In this document: piece after piece, positions 1 through 4,944 of the stretch
How the letters are laid out: each line of letters starts with the position of its first letter
How positions within the stretch are numbered: the stretch's first letter is position 1
NCBI GenBank assembly: GCA_021782675.1
Contig: JAJXUS010000127.1
Span: forward strand, 1 to 6,301
DNA from: Acidobacteriota bacterium
Lineage (GTDB): Bacteria; Acidobacteriota; Terriglobia; Terriglobales; Acidobacteriaceae
DNA: 6,301 nucleotides
Direction: 5' to 3'
The notes under the pieces: model-generated
Told to the model about the DNA's origin: nothing
The model's input: the letters and a program-made list of their open reading frames with translations, nothing else
The model's database searches: none
Program-made: the position numbers and the translations under genes

Positions 1-214
1 GATTGCGCCCATCGCGATCACAATGGCGGCCGCGGTCTTCGCGCAGTACGGGCGCTCCCTGCGCCGGCATCGCCAGCTCAGGAACGCGGTGCTCTGCTTT
101 ACTGCCATCAGTTTTCTGGCCGCGGGCGTGGCTGGATTCTTCGGCGCCATGCTGGTGAAAACCGCACCTGTGCAAGGCGGCGCAATCATTCACCTGATGG
201 GAGGTCCGCGATGA
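1..214 (+). CDS. C-terminal end of a polytopic membrane protein (partial, start outside window)
   Basis: The frame beginning at base 2 is open from the window edge to the TGA at 212-214, so this is the tail of a longer gene and an internal Met codon at 23 need not be the start. About 70 residues are visible. They begin with the end of a hydrophobic segment (IAPIAITMAAAVFAQYG), then a basic loop (RSLRRHRQLR) and a second hydrophobic helix of about 24 residues (from AVLCFTAISF to GAMLVK), then a roughly 20-residue tail. By the positive-inside rule the basic loop is cytoplasmic and the C-terminus extracytoplasmic. The stop overlaps the start of the next gene as ATGA, which indicates one operon with translational coupling. 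I do not recognise the family from this fragment; permease or transporter subunit would be a guess. Being a real gene is supported by the overlap and by the hydrophobic pattern. Confidence 0.7.
   Translation, partial: IAPIAITMAAAVFAQYGRSLRRHRQLRNAVLCFTAISFLAAGVAGFFGAMLVKTAPVQGGAIIHLMGGPR
199..205 (+). promoter_or_regulatory. Strong Shine-Dalgarno site for the 211-564 gene
   Basis: GGGAGGT lies inside the 3' end of the preceding gene, with six bases between GGAGG and the ATG at 211. This fixes the start at 211 rather than at the in-frame Met codon at 253. It contrasts with dapA and prfB in the same window, which have no such site. Confidence 0.75.
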
Positions 215-564
215 GCACGCAGGAACGACCGATTGAAGTTAAAGAAGCGGCTATGGAGCGGACAAACGGCGCCGGGGCCGCGGCGATCCTTGCCGCCGGT
301 ATGGGATGCCTGATGGTGGCGGTGCTGGCCATCGTTGGCGACAAGTCGGCGGCGATGGGCAGGTTTTTTATCTTCGTGAAACCCACAGGGCCGCTTTCGG
401 GAGTGACCACCTGCGCAATCGCAGTGTGGCTGGCATGCTGGGCGGTGCTGCACGCGCGCTGGCGCGAACGCGCCGTGGCCATTGGGCGCGTCAGTGCCGC
501 CGCCATTGCGCTGCTGATTCTGGGCGTGCTGCTGACGTTTCCGCCCATTGCGGACCTGTTCTGA
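211..564 (+). CDS. Small membrane protein with three predicted transmembrane helices, function unknown
   Basis: This encodes 117 residues. A short charged N-terminus (residues 1-19) is followed by three hydrophobic stretches: about 20-43 (GAGAAAILAAGMG onward), about 62-81 (LSGVTTCAIAVWLACWAVL) and about 94-113 (VSAAAIALLILGVLLTF). The basic loop RWRERAVAIGR lies between helices 2 and 3. The segment FFIFVKPTGPLSGVTT between helices 1 and 2 looks like a conserved motif, rich in Gly and Pro at the membrane edge. There are no catalytic motifs or clear metal ligands. The ATGA overlap with the upstream membrane-protein gene and the strong ribosome site suggest the two products are made together and may form one membrane complex; that is inference. 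I cannot name a family. It is the last gene of its operon: the next gene lies on the opposite strand, facing it. Confidence 0.8.
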   Translation: MSTQERPIEVKEAAMERTNGAGAAAILAAGMGCLMVAVLAIVGDKSAAMGRFFIFVKPTGPLSGVTTCAIAVWLACWAVLHARWRERAVAIGRVSAAAIALLILGVLLTFPPIADLF

Positions 565-572
565 AAGTCGGC

Positions 573-616
573 AAACAAAAAAGGGCCGGAACCGCTGCTT
601 CCGTACGGCTCCGGCC
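573..616 (-). terminator. Intrinsic terminator of the DUF4382 lipoprotein gene
   Basis: Read on the minus strand, GGCCGGAGCCG (616-606) pairs with CGGTTCCGGCC (594-584) over 11 bp including one G-U wobble, with an 11-base loop, and is followed by CTTTTTTGTTT. It starts 35 bases past the lipoprotein stop. On the plus strand the wobble becomes an A-C mismatch and no T-run follows, so it is a good terminator only for the minus-strand gene. It would do little for the plus-strand operon ending at 564. Confidence 0.88.
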
Positions 617-650
617 AAGTTAGCTTATCTTTGAGGGGCTTGTTCGCGCA

Positions 651-2063
651 TCAATCGAGCTGATCGACGTAGTGCGCTAGCAGAACCACGTTGCCCGATG
701 TCGGATCGCGGAGCAGAAGCCCCACAACGCGCACATTGGTGTTGGCGCCGATCTCCGCCAGGTCGCCAAGCCCGTCGCGATATTCTGAGCTGCTATCCAC
801 CCAGACGGTGACAGTCTCGGGAATCAGCACACCCGCAAAGCCGTTCACCTTCATCTGGAACGTGCCCTGGCTGCTGTTCACGCTGCCCGCCACCACGGTT
901 CCGTTAAAGCCCCAGTCGCGCAGCGAAACGCGGGTGACCGACACGGCGCCGGCATTGGCCGCTCCGCTGGCCGAACCGCCAATCGCCACCGTCTGCCCCG
1001 GAATCATGGTGCTGGAATTGAACGCAAACTGGGTGAGCGTGTTGTGCATGCGGAAGACCAGAAACTTTTCGCTGCCGGTAAGATTGACCGTAGCGATCTG
1101 GCCAAGAGTGATGCCCGTATTCGTCGGCATCAACGAACGCACATAGAGATCGAAACTGGTCGCCGCGCCGCTGGCCGGCGTCACGTAGGTGACCTGGCCG
1201 GTGGCGTAGAAGCCATGCTGGGAGATGATGGCCACCTCGTCGGCATCGAAGGTCTGATCGGCCTTATCCAGTTCGCCTGAAACCTGCACGATGCTGTTGG
1301 TGGTCAGGTCGCTGATGCTCTCGTTGTTATCCCACGCCGTCTGCCCGTCCACCTTCACGGTGAACTGTTCGCCGTGAGGTCCCTGCATGACGAACGACTG
1401 CGCAGCGGCATCCACGCTCACAATTCCCGCGGTGAATTCATCAATGTGGGCATCACTGTCGCCTTCGCCGACTGTTTTGATGTTGAAGGTGGGATTCACA
1501 GTGCCGGTGATGTTTCCGCTCGTATCGACCGCGATGGACTTGCGCAGGTCAAAGTCCACGCGCAAGCCGGCCGGCGCGCTGGCCTTGGCGATGACCAGCG
1601 GGTTGGCGAGGTTGACGGTCACGTTGGTGGTGGTGAGCGTGGCCGCCTCTGTCTGAATGGTGGGCGCGCCGCTGCCCGTGGCCAGGTAGCCGATGGTAGC
1701 GCTGGAGCCGAGCGTAATGTTCACGCTGGTATAGGTGCCCACCGGTACATCGTTCATATCGAGCAGCGTCTGCAAGCCGTTGTAGCGGGCGAAATCCACT
1801 GTGGGCGAACCGCTGAGAAGCGACACGGAGTTGCCGCTGGCATCCACCGCATCCACGCTCTTCACCTGCACCACGAACGAGGTGACCGACGCCAGCGGCG
1901 CATCTGTGCCGATAACAAAAGCGGAGCCGGTGACGCCGGAGGTGCTGGCGACGCTGCTGAGTCCGCTGCTGCAGCCGGCCGCCGCAAGCGCGGCGGCAGC
2001 GGCCAATGGAATCCAAACCAGTCTGCGAGGCTTCCAATCGGAAATGAGGGACATGACATTCAT
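651..2063 (-). CDS. DUF4382 domain lipoprotein with C-terminal beta-rich (DUF5666-like) repeats
   Basis: This encodes a 470-residue exported protein. The N-terminus has basic residues (KPRR, 11-14), a hydrophobic stretch (about 15-29) and a lipobox ending in AAGC, so Cys31 is the probable lipidated residue. Residues about 45-196 (GSAFVIGTDAP, then VVQVKSVDAVD, then VDFARYNGLQTLL, then VPVGTYTSVNITL, then VDFDLRKSIAVD) match my knowledge of DUF4382, a domain of unknown function in bacterial lipoproteins. Three beta-rich segments follow, about 211-280, 286-379 and 385-466. The first (AGIVSVDAAAQSFVM and later IVQVSGELD) resembles DUF5666; the other two are weaker. No enzymatic motif is visible, so a structural or binding role in the envelope is the most that can be said. 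The ATG at 2063 directly abuts a purine-rich AGAAAGAG. The in-frame ATG at 2054 (Met4) lies nine bases from it and may be the true start. The gene stands alone between two terminators. Confidence 0.9.
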   Translation of the reverse strand: MNVMSLISDWKPRRLVWIPLAAAAALAAAGCSSGLSSVASTSGVTGSAFVIGTDAPLASVTSFVVQVKSVDAVDASGNSVSLLSGSPTVDFARYNGLQTLLDMNDVPVGTYTSVNITLGSSATIGYLATGSGAPTIQTEAATLTTTNVTVNLANPLVIAKASAPAGLRVDFDLRKSIAVDTSGNITGTVNPTFNIKTVGEGDSDAHIDEFTAGIVSVDAAAQSFVMQGPHGEQFTVKVDGQTAWDNNESISDLTTNSIVQVSGELDKADQTFDADEVAIISQHGFYATGQVTYVTPASGAATSFDLYVRSLMPTNTGITLGQIATVNLTGSEKFLVFRMHNTLTQFAFNSSTMIPGQTVAIGGSASGAANAGAVSVTRVSLRDWGFNGTVVAGSVNSSQGTFQMKVNGFAGVLIPETVTVWVDSSSEYRDGLGDLAEIGANTNVRVVGLLLRDPTSGNVVLLAHYVDQLD

Positions 2064-2102
2064 CTCTTTCTGCGGGCGTACCGCGGCTTATGAAGAGCGC
2101 AC

Positions 2103-2130
2103 GCGGAGTAGGCTCATGGAGCCTCTCCAC
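2103..2130 (-). other. Stable hairpin in the presumed 5' leader of the lipoprotein gene
   Basis: On the minus strand GTGGAGAGGCTC, a three-base CAT loop and GAGCCTACTCCGC form a 12-bp stem with one bulged A. One pair is G-U in minus-strand RNA but C-A in plus-strand RNA, so the stem fits a minus-strand transcript better. It ends 40 bases upstream of the ATG at 2063. No T-run follows, so it is not an intrinsic terminator. A role in mRNA stability or translational control is inference. Confidence 0.45.
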
Positions 2131-2188
2131 CGGGAACCAGCCGCACCTCCCCTGCCGCGCGCGTAAGCACGGTGAAGAGGGGCCGCAG

Positions 2189-2211
2189 TGTCCGAAGCGC
2201 ACTTCCGGACA
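2189..2211 (-). other. Imperfect inverted repeat upstream of the lipoprotein gene
   Basis: On the plus strand TGTCCGAAG (2189-2197), a four-base spacer and CTTCCGGACA (2202-2211) form nine pairs with one bulged C. It is either a second leader hairpin or an operator-like dyad. It is not followed by a T-run. The function is unknown, and chance occurrence in GC-rich DNA cannot be excluded. Confidence 0.3.
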
Positions 2212-2479
2212 AGCATCCCCCCAGAGCGCAAAGACACACGCCGGCCGAGGCAGAATCCGAAGGTGCTATAGGCAGAGATCAGGGGCGGACGGTTCCCGGG
2301 CGCGTGTGCGCGCGGAAGCGACGCTGCAAATCGGGCTTACGGCAGGGTTTGTGGTTTGAACGAATACCGGCTGCCGTTGGTGAAAACACGGGTACCCGCA
2401 GAGAAGTTGCGCGCGATGGAATTTTTTTTGATGGGGCGCAGTCACGCGGCCGAACCCACGCCCGTCCTGCCCAACAGAC

Positions 2480-2516
2480 AAAAAAAGGGCGCAGCCGGCA
2501 AGAGGCGCGGCTGCGC
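2480..2516 (-). terminator. Intrinsic terminator of dapA
   Basis: On the minus strand GCGCAGCC (2516-2509) pairs perfectly with GGCTGCGC (2496-2489) across a 12-base loop. It is followed by CC and seven T. It begins 13 bases after the dapA stop codon, the classic position, and separates dapA from the lipoprotein gene. Confidence 0.92.
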
Positions 2517-2529
2517 GGTGTCGATGACG

Positions 2530-3441
2530 TTACGCTGTGGCAGCGGGAACGCGCTTGAGCATGCCGAGCTCGCCGGCCAGCTTCTCAAGCCGGGCGCGGG
2601 TCGCGGCAGTGGGTGGAACCAGCGGCAGGCGCACATGATCGGTGCACAATCCCATCAGGCTCATCACCGTCTTCACCGGCCCGGGATTCGACTCCCAGAA
2701 GTTGGCCTCAAAGAGCGCTGCATAGCGCGACTCGATCTCCCGCGCCTCGGCCCAGTTGTTGCTGAGCGCGTCGCGCACCATGCGCGTGACTTCCTTGGGC
2801 AGTTCGTTGGAAGCGACGCTGATCAGCCCGTGTCCGCCCACAGCAACCGCGGCCAGGGCGAGATTGTCGTCGCCGGAAAAGACCTTGAAGCCGTGCGGCA
2901 GCAGGCGAACAAGCTCCGCCATCTGGGTAACCCGGCCGCTGGCTTCCTTGATGGCCTGGATGTTGGGCGCGGCGGCGGCCAAACGGGCCACCGTGGCCGG
3001 CTCGAGATTGGCGCCGGTGCGTCCGGGCACGTTGTACACGCACACCGGCAGCGGATCGATGGCGCGCGCCAGGGCCAGGAAGTGCTGGTACTGCCCTTCC
3101 TGAGTAGGCTTGTTGTAGTACGGATTGGCGGAGAGCACCGCCGCCAGCCCGTGCACGCGCTTGAGCAGCGCCGCCTGCTGCAGCAGCGTCCTGGTGCAGT
3201 TGTGCGTGCAGCCGCCCCACACTGGCACCCGGCCGGCTGCGGCCTCAATGACCACGCGGATCGCGTGCAGCCATTCCTCCTCGTCGAGCGTGGCGGCCTC
3301 ACCGGTCGAGCCACAGGCTACAAGGAAGTCAATGCCCGATTCAATCTGCCAGTTGACCAGCGCCACCAGCGCCGGCTCGTCGATCGAACCGTCCGCCCGG
3401 AAGGGCGTAATAATCGCCGTACCGCAACCTGTCGTTTCCAT
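2530..3441 (-). CDS. dapA: 4-hydroxy-tetrahydrodipicolinate synthase (DapA)
   Basis: This cytoplasmic enzyme condenses pyruvate with aspartate semialdehyde, the first committed step towards diaminopimelate and lysine. At 303 residues it has the usual family length and is a single TIM barrel. The family residues are all in place by motif alignment to the E. coli enzyme: the GSTGE loop with Ser45-Thr46 (Thr44-Thr45 in E. coli), Tyr109 in NPYYNKPTQEG, Tyr136 and Arg141 in YNVPGRTG, the Schiff-base Lys165 in AIKEASG, and Ile207 in GLISVASNE. Ser replacing the first Thr of the GTTGE motif is a conservative change. The N-terminus (METTGCGTAIITPF) starts just before the first barrel strand, as expected. 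The ATG has no purine-rich ribosome site in front of it; the preceding bases are CTTCTCTTGTT, with a TATAAA box 11 bases upstream. It lies 176 bases downstream of prfB and is closed by its own terminator. Related aldolases such as NanA are less likely, given the full DapA set of motifs. Confidence 0.96.
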   Translation of the reverse strand: METTGCGTAIITPFRADGSIDEPALVALVNWQIESGIDFLVACGSTGEAATLDEEEWLHAIRVVIEAAAGRVPVWGGCTHNCTRTLLQQAALLKRVHGLAAVLSANPYYNKPTQEGQYQHFLALARAIDPLPVCVYNVPGRTGANLEPATVARLAAAAPNIQAIKEASGRVTQMAELVRLLPHGFKVFSGDDNLALAAVAVGGHGLISVASNELPKEVTRMVRDALSNNWAEAREIESRYAALFEANFWESNPGPVKTVMSLMGLCTDHVRLPLVPPTAATRARLEKLAGELGMLKRVPAATA

Positions 3442-3452
3442 AACAAGAGAAG

Positions 3453-3458
3453 TTTATA
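3453..3458 (-). promoter_or_regulatory. Candidate -10 box close to the dapA start codon
   Basis: On the minus strand TATAAA ends 11 bases before the ATG at 3441. If used as a -10 element, transcription would start about 3-6 bases before the start codon, giving an almost leaderless mRNA. No good -35 hexamer is seen at 16-18 bases upstream, so this rests on the -10 match and on the missing Shine-Dalgarno sequence. Confidence 0.35.
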
Positions 3459-3575
3459 TGAGGTGGGGTGCGGAGCGGCGGAACTGCGAAGGACAGCGAG
3501 CAAAAACGGCAAATCTATAGCGGGACCAATGAGGTTTCCCGGGCAGATCCCTACCAAACGGCATACCGGCGATGA

Positions 3576-3610
3576 GGGGATGCTGACCTCGCTCCGCTTC
3601 GGCAATCCCC
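3576..3610 (-). other. Weak inverted repeat just past the prfB stop
   Basis: GGGGATGC (3576-3583) can pair with GCAATCCCC (3602-3610), giving eight pairs with one bulged A around an 18-base loop. It sits within ten bases of the prfB stop, but no T-run follows on the minus strand, so it is not a convincing terminator. It could be a 3'-end stabilising structure or chance. No other feature was seen in the prfB-dapA gap apart from the dapA -10 candidate. Confidence 0.25.
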
Positions 3611-3617
3611 GCTTCCG

Positions 3618-4755
3618 TTATACGTCCAGATCCTCGTCGTTCGCAGCCGCCACCGCGGTGCCACGCCGCTTGGCCAGCAGGTAACCGCGCAAAAAGGGCT
3701 CCAGATACCCGTCGAGCACCTTGTCCACGTCGCCCACCTCCACCTTGGTGCGGTGGTCTTTGGCAATGCGGTAGGGCTGCAAAACATACGAGCGGATCTG
3801 CGAACCGAAGTTGATGTCGAGCTTGGAATCTTCCAGCTTCTTCGATACGGCGCGCTTCTTCTCCAGCTCGTACTCGTAGAGCCGCGAGCGCAGCATCTTC
3901 ATCGCCTTCTCGCGGTTCTTGTGCTGGCTGCGCTCATTCTGGCACTGCACGACGATTCCGGTAGGAAGGTGCGTCATGCGCACCGCCGAGTCCGTCGTGT
4001 TGACGTGCTGGCCGCCCTTACCGCCGGAGCGGTAGGTATCGATGCGCAGGTCTTCGAGCTTCAGATCGACATGAATCGTCTCGTCGATCTCCGGCGAGAC
4101 GTACACCGATGCAAACGAGGTGTGCCGCCGCTTGGCGGAGTCAAAGGGCGAGATGCGCACCAGCCGGTGCACCCCGCTCTCGCCGGCGAGCTGCCCGAAG
4201 GCGTACTCGCCCATGATGGTGAAGGTGGCCGACTTGATGCCCGCCTCCTCGCCGTCCTGGTAGTCGTTCATCTCCGTCTTGAAGCCCTGCTGCTCGGCCC
4301 AGCGCAGATACATGCGCATCAGCATCTCGGCCCAGTCCTGGCTCTCGGTGCCGCCGGCGCCGGGGTGCACCGTCACGATGGCGTTGAGCGGATCGGCCTC
4401 GCCGCTGAGCATGGTCTTGGCCTCCAGCTCTTCGGCAAAGGTCTTGAGGTCGCCAATCCCCTTCTCCAAGTCGGCAAGCACATCCTCGCCCTCGCGCGCC
4501 AGCTCGAAGTAGGCCTCGATGTCGCTGCTGCGGCGCACCAGCCCCTCATCGTCGGCGACGAGCTGCTCCAGCCGCTTGCGGTCGCGCATCAGCGGCTTGC
4601 TGGCCGCGGGATCATTCCACAGCGCCGGATCGGAAAGCTTCTTTTCTATGTCTGCGAGTTCCCTGCGGATGCGAGCAGGGTCAAAGATACTCCCGCAGGT
4701 CGCGCACCTGGTCGCGCACTGGGGAGTAGGCAAATTCGAGATCGGAGAGGGACAT
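3618..4755 (-). CDS. prfB: Peptide chain release factor 2, with programmed +1 frameshift
   Basis: RF2 recognises UGA and UAA in the ribosomal A site and triggers peptide release. The reading frame opens at the ATG at 4755 (MSLSDLEFAYSPVRD, then QVRDLREYL), meets an in-frame TGA as codon 25 (4683-4681), and continues in the +1 frame as DPARIRRELADIEKK to the TAA at 3618-3620. The joined product is 378 residues. It has the coiled N-terminal domain, the anticodon-like tripeptide SPF at 202-204 that is diagnostic of RF2, and the catalytic GGQ at 247-249 in the context RSGGKGGQHVN; both lie close to their E. coli positions (205-207 and 250-252). The C-terminus carries an extra tail (KRRGTAVAAANDEDLDV) beyond the usual end of the family. 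An unshifted Met-initiated frame from 4733 would give a false N-terminus. The upstream sequence CTTCTTGT is no ribosome site, while an extended -10 box lies eight bases before the ATG. Confidence 0.97.
4680..4695 (-). promoter_or_regulatory. RF2 programmed +1 frameshift signal
   Basis: On the minus strand the sequence reads CGGGAG TAT CTT TGA C. The slippery CTT followed by the poorly terminating TGAC context is the canonical site. The GGAG three bases before CTT can pair with the anti-Shine-Dalgarno sequence and replaces the AGGGGG of E. coli. When RF2 is scarce the ribosome pauses at TGA, slips forward one base and reads GAC. When RF2 is plentiful, a 24-residue peptide is released. This autoregulation is established for prfB; the signal here is seen directly. 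Confidence 0.96.
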
Positions 4756-4763
4756 ACAAGAAG

Positions 4764-4772
4764 ATGATACCA
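4764..4772 (-). promoter_or_regulatory. Candidate extended -10 promoter of prfB
   Basis: On the minus strand TGGTATCAT matches the extended -10 pattern TGnTAnnnT. Only eight bases separate it from the prfB ATG, so transcription would begin at, or one to three bases before, the start codon. No -35 hexamer is obvious, which an extended -10 element tolerates. The missing ribosome site in front of prfB fits such a leaderless transcript. Confidence 0.4.
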
Positions 4773-4844
4773 ACAATGAGCATGGACGGTACTGGGCGGC
4801 CGTCAGCTTACAAGCGGACCACCCAAAGCTCAATGAATGGGGGA

Positions 4845-4886
4845 TGTCATGTTGAGCGACGCGAAGCGGAGTCGAAACACCTGCGG
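4845..4886. repeat. Candidate dispersed intergenic repeat element (single copy here)
   Basis: The stretch begins TGTCATGTTGAGCGACGCGA and continues with AGCGGAGTCGAAACACCTGCG. It resembles the short 'TGTCAT..TGAGCG.AGCGAAG..TCGAA' elements that I recall scattered between genes in Acidobacteriota and some other phyla. It is partly self-complementary: CGAC (4857-4860) can pair with GTCG (4870-4873), and GTT (4851-4853) with AAC further out. Only one copy is in this window, so repeat status is from memory of the motif, not shown here. Confidence 0.45.
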
Positions 4887-4908
4887 ATGCACTCGCATTG
4901 GCGAGACA

Positions 4909-4930
4909 GAGTGCTGACTCGCGTGCACTC
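4909..4930 (-). other. Hairpin after the pseudo-M48 gene, possible weak terminator
   Basis: GAGTGC (4909-4914) and GCACTC (4925-4930) form a perfect 6-bp stem, 14 bases past the TAG stop of the upstream minus-strand gene. A second small stem, CTCGC-ATTG-GCGAG, lies at 4892-4905. Neither is followed by a T-run, so an intrinsic terminator is not supported. They may mark the 3' end of that transcript or be chance. Confidence 0.25.
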
Positions 4931-4944
4931 GGGCGTGACGCAAT

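Larger units (their letters stand above)
2064..2529. other. Intergenic region (466 bases) between dapA and the lipoprotein gene
   Basis: I see no credible gene here. The right end holds the dapA terminator (2480-2516). The rest is presumably the promoter and 5' leader of the lipoprotein gene, read on the minus strand. It contains two hairpins (2103-2130 and 2189-2211) and an eight-base T run (2422-2429; A run on the minus strand). A weak TATAGC box on the minus strand lies around 2266-2271, but I find no matching -35 box and do not call a promoter. The leader matches no riboswitch class that I could recognise by eye. Confidence 0.6.

Noticed and set aside
1374..2093. Plus-strand frame (239 codons) opposite the lipoprotein gene
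   Set aside because: It is antisense to a protein with a lipobox and a recognised domain, and it is Arg/Gly/His-rich with no start signal or motif.
2422..2429. Eight-base T run as a plus-strand terminator
   Set aside because: No stable GC-rich stem precedes it and no plus-strand gene ends nearby.
2356..3684. Long open plus-strand frame (442 codons) opposite dapA
   Set aside because: It lies antisense to a clearly identified dapA, runs through the dapA terminator and intergenic DNA, has composition rich in Arg, Gly, His and Gln typical of shadow frames in GC-rich DNA, and shows no domain.
3618..4733. RF2 starting at the ATG at 4733 as a plain single-frame gene
   Set aside because: Its first 17 residues (MPTPQCATRCATCGSIF) do not look like an RF2 N-terminus, while the other frame upstream of the CTTTGAC slip site gives the expected leader.
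4886..4932. Twice-occurring TGCACTCG as a direct-repeat or attachment site
   Set aside because: Eight bases repeated once in a short GC-rich stretch is within chance, and no integrase or tRNA is nearby.
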